DNA of 64,000 nt, taken from positions 1 to 64,000 of the forward strand of contig JACQZZ010000106.1 in NCBI GenBank assembly GCA_016213625.1. Reading direction: 5' to 3'. Below are positions 39,617 to 48,004 of this stretch, piece after piece. Position numbers and translations under genes: made by a program. Under the pieces are notes generated by a model that had not been told where the DNA came from, did not search any database, and worked only from the letters and a program-made list of their open reading frames with translations. Within the stretch, counting starts at the first letter, position 1; each line of letters starts with the position of its first letter. This DNA is from Actinomycetota bacterium. GTDB lineage: Bacteria; Actinomycetota; Acidimicrobiia; Acidimicrobiales; Ilumatobacteraceae.

Positions 39617-40111
39617 ATGACCGATGATCAACTGCGAGCGCTGTACGAACGGACGTTGTCCGACGTGCACCGCTACGCCTCGAAACTCTGCGGCGGTGAC
39701 CGCGCACGAACCGAAGAACTGGTGCAGGAGACCTACCTCGCGCTCGTTCGCCATGCCCGCAGCCATCCCACCGAGGAGATCGGCATCGGATGGCTGATGG
39801 TCACGTGCCGGCACCGCTTCATCGATGACGAACGGAGCCAGCAGCGGCGCCGCCAACGCGAGACGGTGGTGGCGTTGCAGCAACCGACCGTGACGGACGC
39901 ACCGTCCGACACGGGAGTGCTGGGTGCGCTGGCCACGTTGCCGACGGCCCAGCGCACGGCGTTGGTGTTGCGCTACGTCGATGACCTGCCGGTGGATGTG
40001 GTGGCACGCGAGATCGGGAAGAGCGTCCGTGCGACCGAATCACTGTTGGTTCGGGCGCGTACTGCCCTGAAGGGCCGAGCAGAACAGGAGTTGTCCAATG
40101 GTCGAGGATGA
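39617..40111 (+). CDS. ECF-type RNA polymerase sigma factor
   Basis: A 164-residue sigma-70 family protein. Region 2 runs through YASKLCGGDRARTEELVQETYLALVRH and WLMVTCRHRFIDDERSQQRR; region 4 through LATLPTAQRTALVLRYVDDLPVDVVAREIGKSVRATESLLVRAR. ATG 39617 gives the usual ECF N terminus; ATG 39602 is an in-frame alternative. The last 14 bp overlap the next gene, whose product has the layout of an anti-sigma factor. Before it lies a short GTGCG/CGCAC hairpin near 39548. Confidence 0.85.
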   Translation: MTDDQLRALYERTLSDVHRYASKLCGGDRARTEELVQETYLALVRHARSHPTEEIGIGWLMVTCRHRFIDDERSQQRRRQRETVVALQQPTVTDAPSDTGVLGALATLPTAQRTALVLRYVDDLPVDVVAREIGKSVRATESLLVRARTALKGRAEQELSNGRG

Positions 40112-40949
40112 ACTGCGCAGCGAGCTCCGCGGAGCGGGCCTGGACCCTTCCGCCGAGTTCAAGGCGCGCATGGATCAGGAGTTCGACGACGCCCTCGCCG
40201 GCCGGCGGGTGCTCGGTGTGACCGCACCGTCGCCCGGCACGCCGCGGCGGGCCGGATGGATGTGGCCGGTCATCGGCGCCGCAGCCGCATGCATCGCGCT
40301 GGCCGTGGCGGTCACCGTCGGCAACGACCCCGACGTGGTGGCTCCGGCCACCACCGACGTGACACCCGAGCCGACCAACCAACCGACCACGGTGCCGGTG
40401 CCCGACGCGCTGATGGAGGTGCTCAACGGCTCGCTGTTCGGGATGCGCATCGGCGACATCGTGGACGTCACCGAGACGATCGCCCGGATCGACGCGCTGG
40501 ACTTCGGTCCGCACACCTACGACTCGGGCTGGTACCGGGTGCCCGACGACCCGAGCATCGACTCGTGCTACGACGACCAGGAGTACCGCGGCGTGATGTG
40601 GGGCGACGTCCTCATCATCTTCAACGGCAGCGATTCGTCGGCCGAAGTGATGCGTTGGGCAGTCGGTGACCACGCCTCGATGGATGAGGTGTTCTTCTTG
40701 GGTGAGGAGGTCCCGACTCCTGATCGTTCGAACGACATCGTCTCGGTGGAGGGCATCCGGGTCGGTAGCGATGCAGGTGCGTTGCAGCCGCCCGAGTTCG
40801 ACGTGCCGATCGATTCTGGTGACGGGAGGTTGGTGTTCGGTGTGACCGACATCGGGCCGCAGGATGGTTCGCTCCCGCAGCCGTTCGTCAAGGTGTACGC
40901 CAGCGGCGAACAGGTCTCGGGCATCCTCGCCGACACCGGCCGCTGCTGA
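40098..40949 (+). CDS. membrane protein, putative anti-sigma factor
   Basis: A 283-residue single-span protein: cytoplasmic part of about 50 residues (ELRSELRGAGLDPSAEFKARM), one helix WMWPVIGAAAACIALAVAVTVG, a Thr/Pro linker and an external domain of about 190 residues with cysteines near SIDSCYDD and at the C-terminal residue. No zinc anti-sigma HxxxCxxC motif is present. The assignment rests on topology and overlap with the sigma gene. AGGAG (40086-40090) lies seven bases before the ATG. Confidence 0.65.
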   Translation: MVEDELRSELRGAGLDPSAEFKARMDQEFDDALAGRRVLGVTAPSPGTPRRAGWMWPVIGAAAACIALAVAVTVGNDPDVVAPATTDVTPEPTNQPTTVPVPDALMEVLNGSLFGMRIGDIVDVTETIARIDALDFGPHTYDSGWYRVPDDPSIDSCYDDQEYRGVMWGDVLIIFNGSDSSAEVMRWAVGDHASMDEVFFLGEEVPTPDRSNDIVSVEGIRVGSDAGALQPPEFDVPIDSGDGRLVFGVTDIGPQDGSLPQPFVKVYASGEQVSGILADTGRC

Positions 40950-40950
40950 C

Positions 40951-41634
40951 GTGAGTGACCGACCGACCGAACGTGTCGAGTTCATCGACAGTGATCCGCA
41001 TGCGTTCGGCCGGTCGGCGCGCTCGACGACTCCGACGACGGCTCGTCGGCCGCCGGTGCTGCCGGTTGCCGCGGCCGTCGTCGTGATCGTCGTAGTGGCG
41101 GTCGCGGCAATGGTGTGGTGGCCTCGAGCGTCGGACGGGACCGGGACCCCGCCCGAAGCCGTGACCACCACTGAAACGCCGACGACGGTCACTGTTGCGC
41201 TCGCCGTGCCCGGCGGGCGACCTGCGCCCGACGCGATGACGGGACTGGACTTCGAGCTGGCGGTGGAGCCGAGCGCGGCGTCGTCGAGGTGGGTGGTGAG
41301 CATGCAGTTGACCGGTGACCTGTCCGGTGTGGCTGACCGAGTGGCGGCCGTGGCGTGGCTCGACGCGCAGGCCGACGCGGGCTGGCGAACGGTGTATTGG
41401 ATGGCGCGCTCGTCGGCCACCTCGCTGGAGGTGCACGAGGTGTCCGAGGATCACCCCGAGCCGGGGCCGGACGCCGTGATGGTCGACGCCGACGCGCCGG
41501 TCGAGTTCTTCATCGACGGGATCGCTGCCGGCAGCTACCGACTGTGCCGCTACGTCCCGATGCGATCCGGTGTTGCGGTGAGCGCGCCGGCGAATCCGGC
41601 GTATGTGTGCGCACCAGTGACAGTCGTGACGTGA
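40951..41634 (+). CDS. single-span membrane protein of the sigma-factor cassette
   Basis: A 227-residue protein of unknown family. Cytoplasmic N terminus of about 40 residues, helix VLPVAAAVVVIVVVAVAAMVWWP, Thr-rich linker, and an external domain with two cysteines (RLCRYVP and YVCAPVTV) near the C terminus. Its start is one base after the preceding stop, so it is co-translated with the putative anti-sigma factor. A partner or second sensor of the same pathway is the simplest guess. Confidence 0.65.
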   Translation: MSDRPTERVEFIDSDPHAFGRSARSTTPTTARRPPVLPVAAAVVVIVVVAVAAMVWWPRASDGTGTPPEAVTTTETPTTVTVALAVPGGRPAPDAMTGLDFELAVEPSAASSRWVVSMQLTGDLSGVADRVAAVAWLDAQADAGWRTVYWMARSSATSLEVHEVSEDHPEPGPDAVMVDADAPVEFFIDGIAAGSYRLCRYVPMRSGVAVSAPANPAYVCAPVTVVT

Positions 41635-41647
41635 CGGTGATGACGAA

Positions 41648-42793
41648 CTAGGCGATCGCGGTGAAGGTGTCGGCGTTGCCGCCGTAACTGCCCTTGCCGC
41701 CGTTGGCCATCTCGAAGAACGTGCGGCCGGGCTTCAGCAGGATGGGAGCACCAGCGGCATCGGTGAGCGTGAACGGCAGCAGGCGATCGGCGCGGGTCCA
41801 GGTGCCCGTGATCATCTTCCCGCCGGTGAACACCACGGCCGAGTTGGTGCCCGTGGTCCTGCCGTCGGGTGAACGTCGATCGGTGGTGCTCGGCTCGTAG
41901 TCGAGCCAGGCGATGACCACGTTCTCGGTGGACACCTGCACACCGTCCTCCATCATGTGCGGCGTGCCGTCGTGGGCGCGCAGGTAGCTGCCCGACACCG
42001 GGTCGAACCGCCACTGCACGAACACCTGCTGCATCTGCAGGTCGAAGCCGGCCATGGCGTCACCCGCGTCCGGCTCGGCATCGGCCGCGCGGTACTCGAA
42101 CTGCTGCTCGGGGCCCACCCGGTCGAGCGCGTTGGTCCGCAGCTGGGCCGTGTCGGCGTGGGTCTTGTGCGGACGTCTCCTGTTGGGGTCGAGCTCCCAG
42201 CCCGGTCCTTTGCCCTCGGTGATGAGCAGCAGATCGCTGTTGCGCAGCAGGTTGATGTTGCCCGGGTTGCCACCCGAGCAGGCGAACACCGCTCGATTGA
42301 AGCTGCCGACCAGGTTGACGTCCTGCTCGCGGCACGAGCGGATCGGCCCCACGAAGTCGCGATCGCGGCTGTGGAAGACGGCGGCGAACCGGGTGGGGCC
42401 GGCGCCCCAGCACTCGTAGACGATGTCGGCGTCGTTGAGGCCGGTCTGCGGGCGAGCGCCCTTGTCGTTGCTGACCTTCACCACCAGCGCCACACGATTC
42501 AACAGCGCCGGGTCGGTGAGGGGCAGACCGGTGAGCGGTTGCACGGGCGGCGGCAGGGTGGTCGTGGTGGTGGCCTCGACCGTGGTGGTGGTGACCGCAA
42601 TGGTGGTGGTGGTCGTGGCATCGGTGGTGGTGCTCGCATCCACCGCGGATACCGCCGTGGGCGGATCGGTGCTGTCACTGCAGGCCGCGAGGATCGCTGC
42701 GCCACCCGCCAGAGCGAACAGACGTCGCCGCGACATGAGCGTCGACAGGCCGAACGAGTCGGGCTGGATCGGGGAGTTGGGGGGAGGGGTCAT
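41648..42793 (-). CDS. DUF3048 (YerB-like) lipoprotein
   Basis: A 381-residue exported protein. The signal region MSRRRLFALAGGAAILAAC has twin-arginine-like basics and a lipobox ending in Cys. A long Thr-rich linker follows. The DUF3048 domain begins LTGLPLTDPALLNRVALVVKVSND and includes ARPQTGLNDADIVYE, RFAAVFHSRDRDFVGPIRSCR and a C-terminal TFFEMANGGKGSY. The function is unknown; some members sit near cell-wall genes. ATG 42793 is used, but ATG 42736 directly before the arginines is possible. Confidence 0.85.
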   Translation of the reverse strand: MTPPPNSPIQPDSFGLSTLMSRRRLFALAGGAAILAACSDSTDPPTAVSAVDASTTTDATTTTTIAVTTTTVEATTTTTLPPPVQPLTGLPLTDPALLNRVALVVKVSNDKGARPQTGLNDADIVYECWGAGPTRFAAVFHSRDRDFVGPIRSCREQDVNLVGSFNRAVFACSGGNPGNINLLRNSDLLLITEGKGPGWELDPNRRRPHKTHADTAQLRTNALDRVGPEQQFEYRAADAEPDAGDAMAGFDLQMQQVFVQWRFDPVSGSYLRAHDGTPHMMEDGVQVSTENVVIAWLDYEPSTTDRRSPDGRTTGTNSAVVFTGGKMITGTWTRADRLLPFTLTDAAGAPILLKPGRTFFEMANGGKGSYGGNADTFTAIA

Positions 42794-42881
42794 CGGCCGT
42801 CCACCGTACTGTCGCGAGGTCGCCGAGTCGGGTCACGTCGATCCCCGAATCGGCGCAGTTCTGGCGAATACTCTGCTCACC

Positions 42882-43859
42882 ATGCCGACGACGACGATGA
42901 ACGACCTGGTCAGGATGCGGGCGAATCTGCTCTTCGACGGACCCGACGCCAGGTCGAAACTCAGCAAGTTCTGGGTGCTCCTGGTGCTCGCATCGTGCAT
43001 CGCTGCCGCCGGTGTGATGGCCGACTCCACCGCCACGGTGATCGGGGCGATGATCGTCGCGCCGCTGATGACGCCCATCATGGGCACGGTGGTGGCCATC
43101 ACCACGTCCGACAGGGCGAACCTGATCCGCAGCGTGCTGTTGGTGGTGGGCGGCGCCGCGGCCGCCATCGCCGTCGGCTACCTGATGGGCCTGCTGGCCG
43201 CCATCCCCATCGTCGCCGACACGAGTTCGCAGGTGGCGGGCCGCGTGCAACCGCGGCTCATCGACCTGCTGGCGGCCATCGCCACCGGTGCCGCCGGCGC
43301 GTTCGCCCAGTGTCGCGAAGACGTCGCCGACACGCTGCCCGGCGTCGCGATCGCCATCTCACTGGTGCCGCCGCTCACCGTCGTGGGTCTCACGCTCGAG
43401 GGCGGACAGCCGTCACAAGCCTGGGGCGCGATGCTGCTGTTCCTCACCAACGTGGCCGCCATCCTGCTCACCGGCATCATCGTGATGGCGATGTTCGGGG
43501 TGCATCGTCATGCCGCCGACGACGACCCCACCCTGTCGAGGAAGACCGCCGTGTCCGTGGTCGTGGCGTTCGTCGTCATCATCGCCATCCCACTCGGCCT
43601 GGCCACCTATGCCCTGAGCCGCGAGACGCAGCAACTGAGCTCGGTGGGTTCGGTGGCCAAGCAGTGGGTGGATGGTACCGACTGGATCATCGTCGACGTG
43701 CTCAATCAGGAACGTCAGACCACCGTCGTGGCCACCGGGCCGCTGCCTGCGCCCGACACCGACGAGCTGCGCGTGTTGCTCGACGCGAACGACCTCGCCG
43801 GCCTCGACGTGCTCGTCCGACTCGGGCCCGAAGAACGCGTCGAGCTCCCCGGCAACTGA
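42882..43859 (+). CDS. DUF389 family membrane protein
   Basis: A 325-residue polytopic protein with the DUF389 core: LASCIAAAGVMADSTATVIGAMIVAPLMTPIMG in helices 1-2, then AAIATGAAGAFAQCREDVADTLPGVAIAISLVPPLTVVG, which is the most conserved block, and further helices up to about residue 245, followed by a soluble C-terminal part. The function is unknown. TACTCT (42869-42874) is 8 bp before the ATG (leaderless). A 48-bp palindrome follows the stop. Confidence 0.88.
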   Translation: MPTTTMNDLVRMRANLLFDGPDARSKLSKFWVLLVLASCIAAAGVMADSTATVIGAMIVAPLMTPIMGTVVAITTSDRANLIRSVLLVVGGAAAAIAVGYLMGLLAAIPIVADTSSQVAGRVQPRLIDLLAAIATGAAGAFAQCREDVADTLPGVAIAISLVPPLTVVGLTLEGGQPSQAWGAMLLFLTNVAAILLTGIIVMAMFGVHRHAADDDPTLSRKTAVSVVVAFVVIIAIPLGLATYALSRETQQLSSVGSVAKQWVDGTDWIIVDVLNQERQTTVVATGPLPAPDTDELRVLLDANDLAGLDVLVRLGPEERVELPGN

Positions 43860-43861
43860 CC

Positions 43862-43909
43862 CTGCACGAGAACTTGAGTTCCGACGTCGGAACTCAAGTT
43901 CTCGTGCAG
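43862..43909. terminator. 48-bp perfect palindrome between convergent genes
   Basis: The sequence is its own reverse complement over 48 bases: CTGCACGAGAACTTGAGTTCC, centre GACGTC, then the mirrored arm. It separates the convergent DUF389 and esterase genes, so a shared hairpin terminator is likely. Neither side has a U-run, which is unusual for that role. Confidence 0.7.
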
Positions 43910-43914
43910 AGGGG

Positions 43915-45057
43915 TTAGAGGACGGAGTAGAGGGCGTCGATGAGGGCTCGGTTGCGGGTGCTCTGCCAGCGGGGGCGGACGTGGTTCATCACGTAGCCGA
44001 ACCCGAGCTGCGCGTCGGGATCGCCGAACCCCAGTGCTCCACCCGTGCCGAAGTGGCCGAACGAACGGGGGTTGGTGCCCAGTGGCCGACGTTCGCTGGT
44101 GGGCACGAAGCCCAGGCCCACAGCGATGTCCTCACCCAGCACAGGGCACGGGCCCGACGCCTGCACGCGGGTGGCCTCCGCCAGCAGGTCGGGCGACAGC
44201 AGGCGGCCCGGTTCCACCATGGCCGCGTACAGGCGAGCGAGCCCGGTGGCGGAGCCATGGCCGTTGGTGGACGGCACCTGCGCGGCTCGCCACTCCGGCG
44301 TGTTCACCACCCCGTGAGACGAGTAGCCCGGAGGATTGAAGTAGCCGCCGAACACCATGTACTGCTCGGGCTCGAGCGTGTCCAGATCGATGCCATCGAC
44401 CGGCGGCGACACCCAGATCACCTCGGCGCATCGGTGTTGGTCGTGCAGCGGCACGCCCCACTGGACATCGGCGTGCAGCGGCGCGACCACCTCACGCAGT
44501 CGGTCGCCGGGCAGAAACCCCGTGGTGCGCCGCACGATCTCGCCCACCAGATGGCCATAGGTGTTGGTGTGGTACACGATGCGTGAGCCGGGTTCGAACC
44601 ACGGCTCGGTGGCGGCCACAGCGCCCGCCATGCGGGTCCAGTTCCACAGGTCGTCGTTGGTGAGCCGCTCGCGGATGGCGGGCACGCCGGCCTGGTGGCT
44701 GAGCGCGTGACGAACCGTGCACGCCTCCTTGCCGCCGGCGGCGAACTCGGGCCAGATCGACACGAGCGGGTCGTCGAGGTCGACGAGACCACGGTCCACC
44801 GCCTGCAGCGCGAGCAGCGCCACGACCGCCTTGCCGGCCGAGTAGAAGTTGACGATGGTGTCCGGGGCCCACAGGCGGGTGCGGGCCTCGTCGGCCCAGC
44901 CGCCCACGAGGTCCACCACCGTGTGTCCATCCACCACGACGCACACACCGGCGCCCACCTCGTCGCGCTCGGCGAAGTTCTCGGCGAACGCCTCGCGCAC
45001 GCCCGCGAACTTCGGGTCGCAGTAGCCGCTGATGGGAGCGGAAGTCGGATCGCTCAT
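43915..45057 (-). CDS. serine hydrolase, class C beta-lactamase/esterase family
   Basis: A 380-residue serine hydrolase. The nucleophile motif S-x-x-K is Ser73-Ala-Gly-Lys76 in NFYSAGKAVVALL; the Tyr/Asn element is in VYHTNTYGHLVGEIVRR; a C-terminal FGHFGTGGALGFGD replaces the KTG box. No signal peptide is visible, so it is probably a cytoplasmic esterase (EstB/LipL-like) rather than a true beta-lactamase. ATG 45057 follows a CAGACT hexamer by 7 bp. Confidence 0.85.
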   Translation of the reverse strand: MSDPTSAPISGYCDPKFAGVREAFAENFAERDEVGAGVCVVVDGHTVVDLVGGWADEARTRLWAPDTIVNFYSAGKAVVALLALQAVDRGLVDLDDPLVSIWPEFAAGGKEACTVRHALSHQAGVPAIRERLTNDDLWNWTRMAGAVAATEPWFEPGSRIVYHTNTYGHLVGEIVRRTTGFLPGDRLREVVAPLHADVQWGVPLHDQHRCAEVIWVSPPVDGIDLDTLEPEQYMVFGGYFNPPGYSSHGVVNTPEWRAAQVPSTNGHGSATGLARLYAAMVEPGRLLSPDLLAEATRVQASGPCPVLGEDIAVGLGFVPTSERRPLGTNPRSFGHFGTGGALGFGDPDAQLGFGYVMNHVRPRWQSTRNRALIDALYSVL

Positions 45058-45116
45058 CCGGTCAGTCTGCCAATCGGCCCACGCCTCGGCGCACTCGGCG
45101 GGCGTAGGGTGCCACC

Positions 45117-45845
45117 ATGACCGACGCGGCACCCTCCGAACCGATCACCATCGAGCACCTCGACGGCGTCACCATCGTTCACTTCGACGACGGCAAGGCC
45201 AACGCGCTCTCGGCCGACGCCATCAGCGCCATCGACGCGGCGCTCGATCACGCCGAGTCCGACGACTCCATCGGCGCGCTCGTGTTGCACGGCCGCCCCG
45301 GCAAGTTCTGTGCCGGCTTCGACCTGAACGTGATGCGCGGCGGCGACATCGGGGCCATCGTCTCGCTCGTCAGTGATGGCGGCGAGCTCGTTCGCCGTCT
45401 CTACGGTTCGCCCATCCCGGTGGTCGCCGCCTGCACCGGGCACGCCCTGGCCGCCGGGGCGCTGCTCCTGCTGGGCTGTGATGTGCGCGTGGGTGCCGAC
45501 ATCGACTGCAAAATCGGGCTCAACGAGGTGGCCATCGGGATGGTGCTGCCCGATTGGGCCCTCACCATCGCCCAGGAGCGGCTGAGCAAGCGCCACGTGC
45601 AGCGGGTGGTCGCCAACGCGGTGGTCACCGACTCGCACGGTGCGGAAGCCGCCGGATTCCTCGACGAGGTGGTGCCCGAGCGCGATGTCCTCGGCATCGC
45701 GGTGGGACATGCCCGCGCGCTGGCGGCGTTGTCGGGTCGTGCCTATGCGGGCACGGTGCTCGCTCTTCGGGGCCCGGTGCTCGCCCGCATGGCGGCGCAG
45801 ATCACCTCCGACCGCGAAGCGGGGGCCTCGCCGGTCGGGAGCTGA
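45117..45845 (+). CDS. enoyl-CoA hydratase/isomerase family protein
   Basis: A 242-residue crotonase-fold protein. Oxyanion-hole segments are FCAGFDLNVMRGGD and CTGHALAAGALLLLGCDVRVG; the active loop KIGLNEVAIGMVLPDWAL has a Glu in the first catalytic position but no second Glu. Many actinobacterial paralogues share this loop; the substrate is unknown. TAGGGT (45105-45110) is 7 bp before the ATG, so the mRNA should be leaderless. It is divergent from the esterase gene. Confidence 0.87.
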   Translation: MTDAAPSEPITIEHLDGVTIVHFDDGKANALSADAISAIDAALDHAESDDSIGALVLHGRPGKFCAGFDLNVMRGGDIGAIVSLVSDGGELVRRLYGSPIPVVAACTGHALAAGALLLLGCDVRVGADIDCKIGLNEVAIGMVLPDWALTIAQERLSKRHVQRVVANAVVTDSHGAEAAGFLDEVVPERDVLGIAVGHARALAALSGRAYAGTVLALRGPVLARMAAQITSDREAGASPVGS

Positions 45846-45856
45846 CGCTCGCTCGA

Positions 45857-46378
45857 TCAGCGCATGCTGTCGGCCCACTTCCGGAGGCTGTTCATGTTGC
45901 GGGTGGTGCAGGGTTGGCCGAGCAGCTTGGCCACCTTCGGCAGCGTGAGTGCCGACGACATCAACCCACCGGCGAGGTGCCAGTGCACGTCGGCGCCGTG
46001 CACCTCGAACTGCTCGTGTTCGGTGGATGCCGCCTCGATGGCGTGGTCCGGTTCCGTTCGGCAAAACGCCACCATGTGGGTGTGCCCCTCGGGGAGCGAT
46101 CCGAACGGGCGGAGATCGACGGCGTGCACCAACTCGACGGCCGTGCGCACGAAGGTCGGCACCGGCCAGCCGAGCGCGGCCGCCAACGCCTCGGCGATGC
46201 GCTGGTCGTGGCCCGCCCCCGGCGGTGCGTCGAATCGAACGTTGCCGCTGGCGATGAACGTGCTGACGTTGGTGAACCCGAGCGACTCGACTTCCTCGCG
46301 CAGGCGGTCCATGGTCACCCGGTGGCCGCCGACGTTGATGCCGCCGAGGAATGCCACGTGGGTGATGGAGCGGGCCAT
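45857..46378 (-). CDS. DUF1697 family protein
   Basis: A 173-residue protein with the DUF1697 signature HVAFLGGINVGGHRVTMDRLREEVESLGFTNVSTFIASGNVRF at the N terminus and TRNMNSLRKWADSM at the C terminus. The family is widespread, cytoplasmic and uncharacterised. It is convergent with the crotonase gene and divergent from the SDR gene. Confidence 0.93.
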   Translation of the reverse strand: MARSITHVAFLGGINVGGHRVTMDRLREEVESLGFTNVSTFIASGNVRFDAPPGAGHDQRIAEALAAALGWPVPTFVRTAVELVHAVDLRPFGSLPEGHTHMVAFCRTEPDHAIEAASTEHEQFEVHGADVHWHLAGGLMSSALTLPKVAKLLGQPCTTRNMNSLRKWADSMR

Positions 46379-46439
46379 AAACCAGTGTCGCAGAGCCTCC
46401 GAGCCGATCGCGTCCACCGTCGCCTGGCAATCTGGGGCG

Positions 46440-47417
46440 ATGGAACACTTCGAAGGACGCATCGCCGTCATCACGGGCGGTGGCACGGGCATGGGCCGCG
46501 AACTGGCCCGCCAGTTGAGCGCCGAGGGCTGTCACGTGGCCATGTGCGACGTGTCGGCCGAGAACATGGAGGAGACCACGGCGCTGTGCCTGTCCGATGC
46601 GCCGGCCGGCACGCGGGTCACCTCGTTCGTGGCCGACGTGTCGTCCGAGGCCCAACTGCTGGCGTTCCGCGACCACGTGGTCACCGAGCACCAGACCGAT
46701 CACATCCACCTGCTCTTCAACAACGCCGGCATCGGTGGCGGCGGCAGCTTCGTCGCCGATGGTCGCGACGAGTGGGAGGCCACGTTCAACGTGTGCTGGG
46801 GTGGCGTCTACCTGGGGTGTCGCACCTTCCTGCCGCTGCTGCTCGACGCGCCGGAGGGGCACATCGTCAACACCAGCAGCGTCAACGGGTTCTGGGCTTC
46901 GCTCGGTCCCACCATTCCCCACACGGCCTACAGCGCGGCGAAGTTCGCGGTGAAGGGCTTCTCCGAGGCCCTCATCACCGACCTGCGCGTGAACGCGCCG
47001 CACGTGAAGGTGTCCGTGGTGATGCCGGGTCACATCGGGACGAGCATCGTCATCAACTCGGGCAAGTTCTTCGGTCGCGAGCCCAAGGAGCTCACCGCCG
47101 AGCAGTTGGTCGACGTGCGCGACCGGCTCGCCAAGCGCGGCATGGACGTCAGCGGTGCCAGCGACGACGACCTGCGCCTGGGTATGCAGATGCAGGCCGA
47201 GATGTTCCGCGACGCCGCGCCCACCACCGCCGCGCAGGCCGCCACGGTCATCCTCGACGGCGTCCGGGCCGAGCGCTGGCGCATCCTGGTGGGCGACGAT
47301 GCCGTGTCGCTCGACGAACTGGTGCGCGAGCTCCCTCACGACGCCTACAGCGACGCGTTCCTGCCGCACCTGCGGGCACGCGGGCTGTTCTCGTTCGCCA
47401 CCGATCCTGGCGACTGA
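46440..47417 (+). CDS. short-chain dehydrogenase/reductase
   Basis: A 325-residue SDR: ITGGGTGMGRELARQL for the cofactor, LFNNAGIGGGGSF, IVNTSSVNGF with the catalytic Ser and TAYSAAKFAVKGFSEAL with Tyr and Lys. The extra 60-70 residues at the C terminus are typical of the large-SDR group common in actinobacteria. The substrate is unknown. A CAATCT hexamer lies 7 bp before the ATG. Confidence 0.88.
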   Translation: MEHFEGRIAVITGGGTGMGRELARQLSAEGCHVAMCDVSAENMEETTALCLSDAPAGTRVTSFVADVSSEAQLLAFRDHVVTEHQTDHIHLLFNNAGIGGGGSFVADGRDEWEATFNVCWGGVYLGCRTFLPLLLDAPEGHIVNTSSVNGFWASLGPTIPHTAYSAAKFAVKGFSEALITDLRVNAPHVKVSVVMPGHIGTSIVINSGKFFGREPKELTAEQLVDVRDRLAKRGMDVSGASDDDLRLGMQMQAEMFRDAAPTTAAQAATVILDGVRAERWRILVGDDAVSLDELVRELPHDAYSDAFLPHLRARGLFSFATDPGD

Positions 47418-47581
47418 ACCGGCGACCGAATCCCCGGGCCAGAGCCCTGCCCCTGACCGCTGACACGGACACTGGTCACCAAACTGAGGACCAACGTCCC
47501 GGTCGCAGTTCGCGGAACGGGCGTACCGTGAACCTCAGAGAGCGGTCGACAACGGAGCCGTCCGCACGAAGGGGGCGCGAT

Positions 47582-47977
47582 ATGTCGTATCAGCACGCTG
47601 TGGTCTGGCTCGACCACCTGCGAGCCGTGGTCATCGACTTCGCCATCGATCAACATCACGTCCATCTGGTCGCCAGTGAGACCGAGCACCGTCAGGTGCA
47701 TCGCAAGTCCGGGCCGGCCAGGGAGGGTGGCTTCAAGGCCGCCGAGGACCGTGCGTTCTTCGACGACATCGTCGCGGCCATCGGTGATGCCCGGGAGATC
47801 CTCATCGTGGGTCCCGGCCAGGCGAAGACAGCGTTCCGACACGACCTCGATCACCGGCACGCCAACGTCGCCAAGCTGGTGGTGGGCATGGAATCGGCCG
47901 ATCACCCCACGGTCGACGAGCTGCTCGCCTACTCGAAGAAGTACTTCAAGCGCATCGACAATCTGCGCGGCGTCTGA
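47582..47977 (+). CDS. eRF1/Pelota-like 'translational machinery' protein
   Basis: A 131-residue protein resembling small proteins annotated as translational machinery proteins with an eRF1 domain-3 fold. Typical segments are HAVVWLDHLRAVVIDF, FFDDIVAAIGDAREILIVGPGQAK and VVGMESADHPTVDELLAYSKKYFK. The family name comes from fold similarity; no activity is known. AGGGGGC precedes the ATG by about 6 bases. The 164 bp upstream contain a TACCGT hexamer (47524-47529) as a possible -10. Confidence 0.75.
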   Translation: MSYQHAVVWLDHLRAVVIDFAIDQHHVHLVASETEHRQVHRKSGPAREGGFKAAEDRAFFDDIVAAIGDAREILIVGPGQAKTAFRHDLDHRHANVAKLVVGMESADHPTVDELLAYSKKYFKRIDNLRGV

Positions 47978-48004
47978 TCGTTCGTTCGGTGGGAAGCTGA
48001 GGGC

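Noticed and set aside
43915..45057. Antibiotic-resistance beta-lactamase
   Set aside because: The S-x-x-K site is present, but there is no signal peptide or KTG box; a cytoplasmic esterase is more likely.
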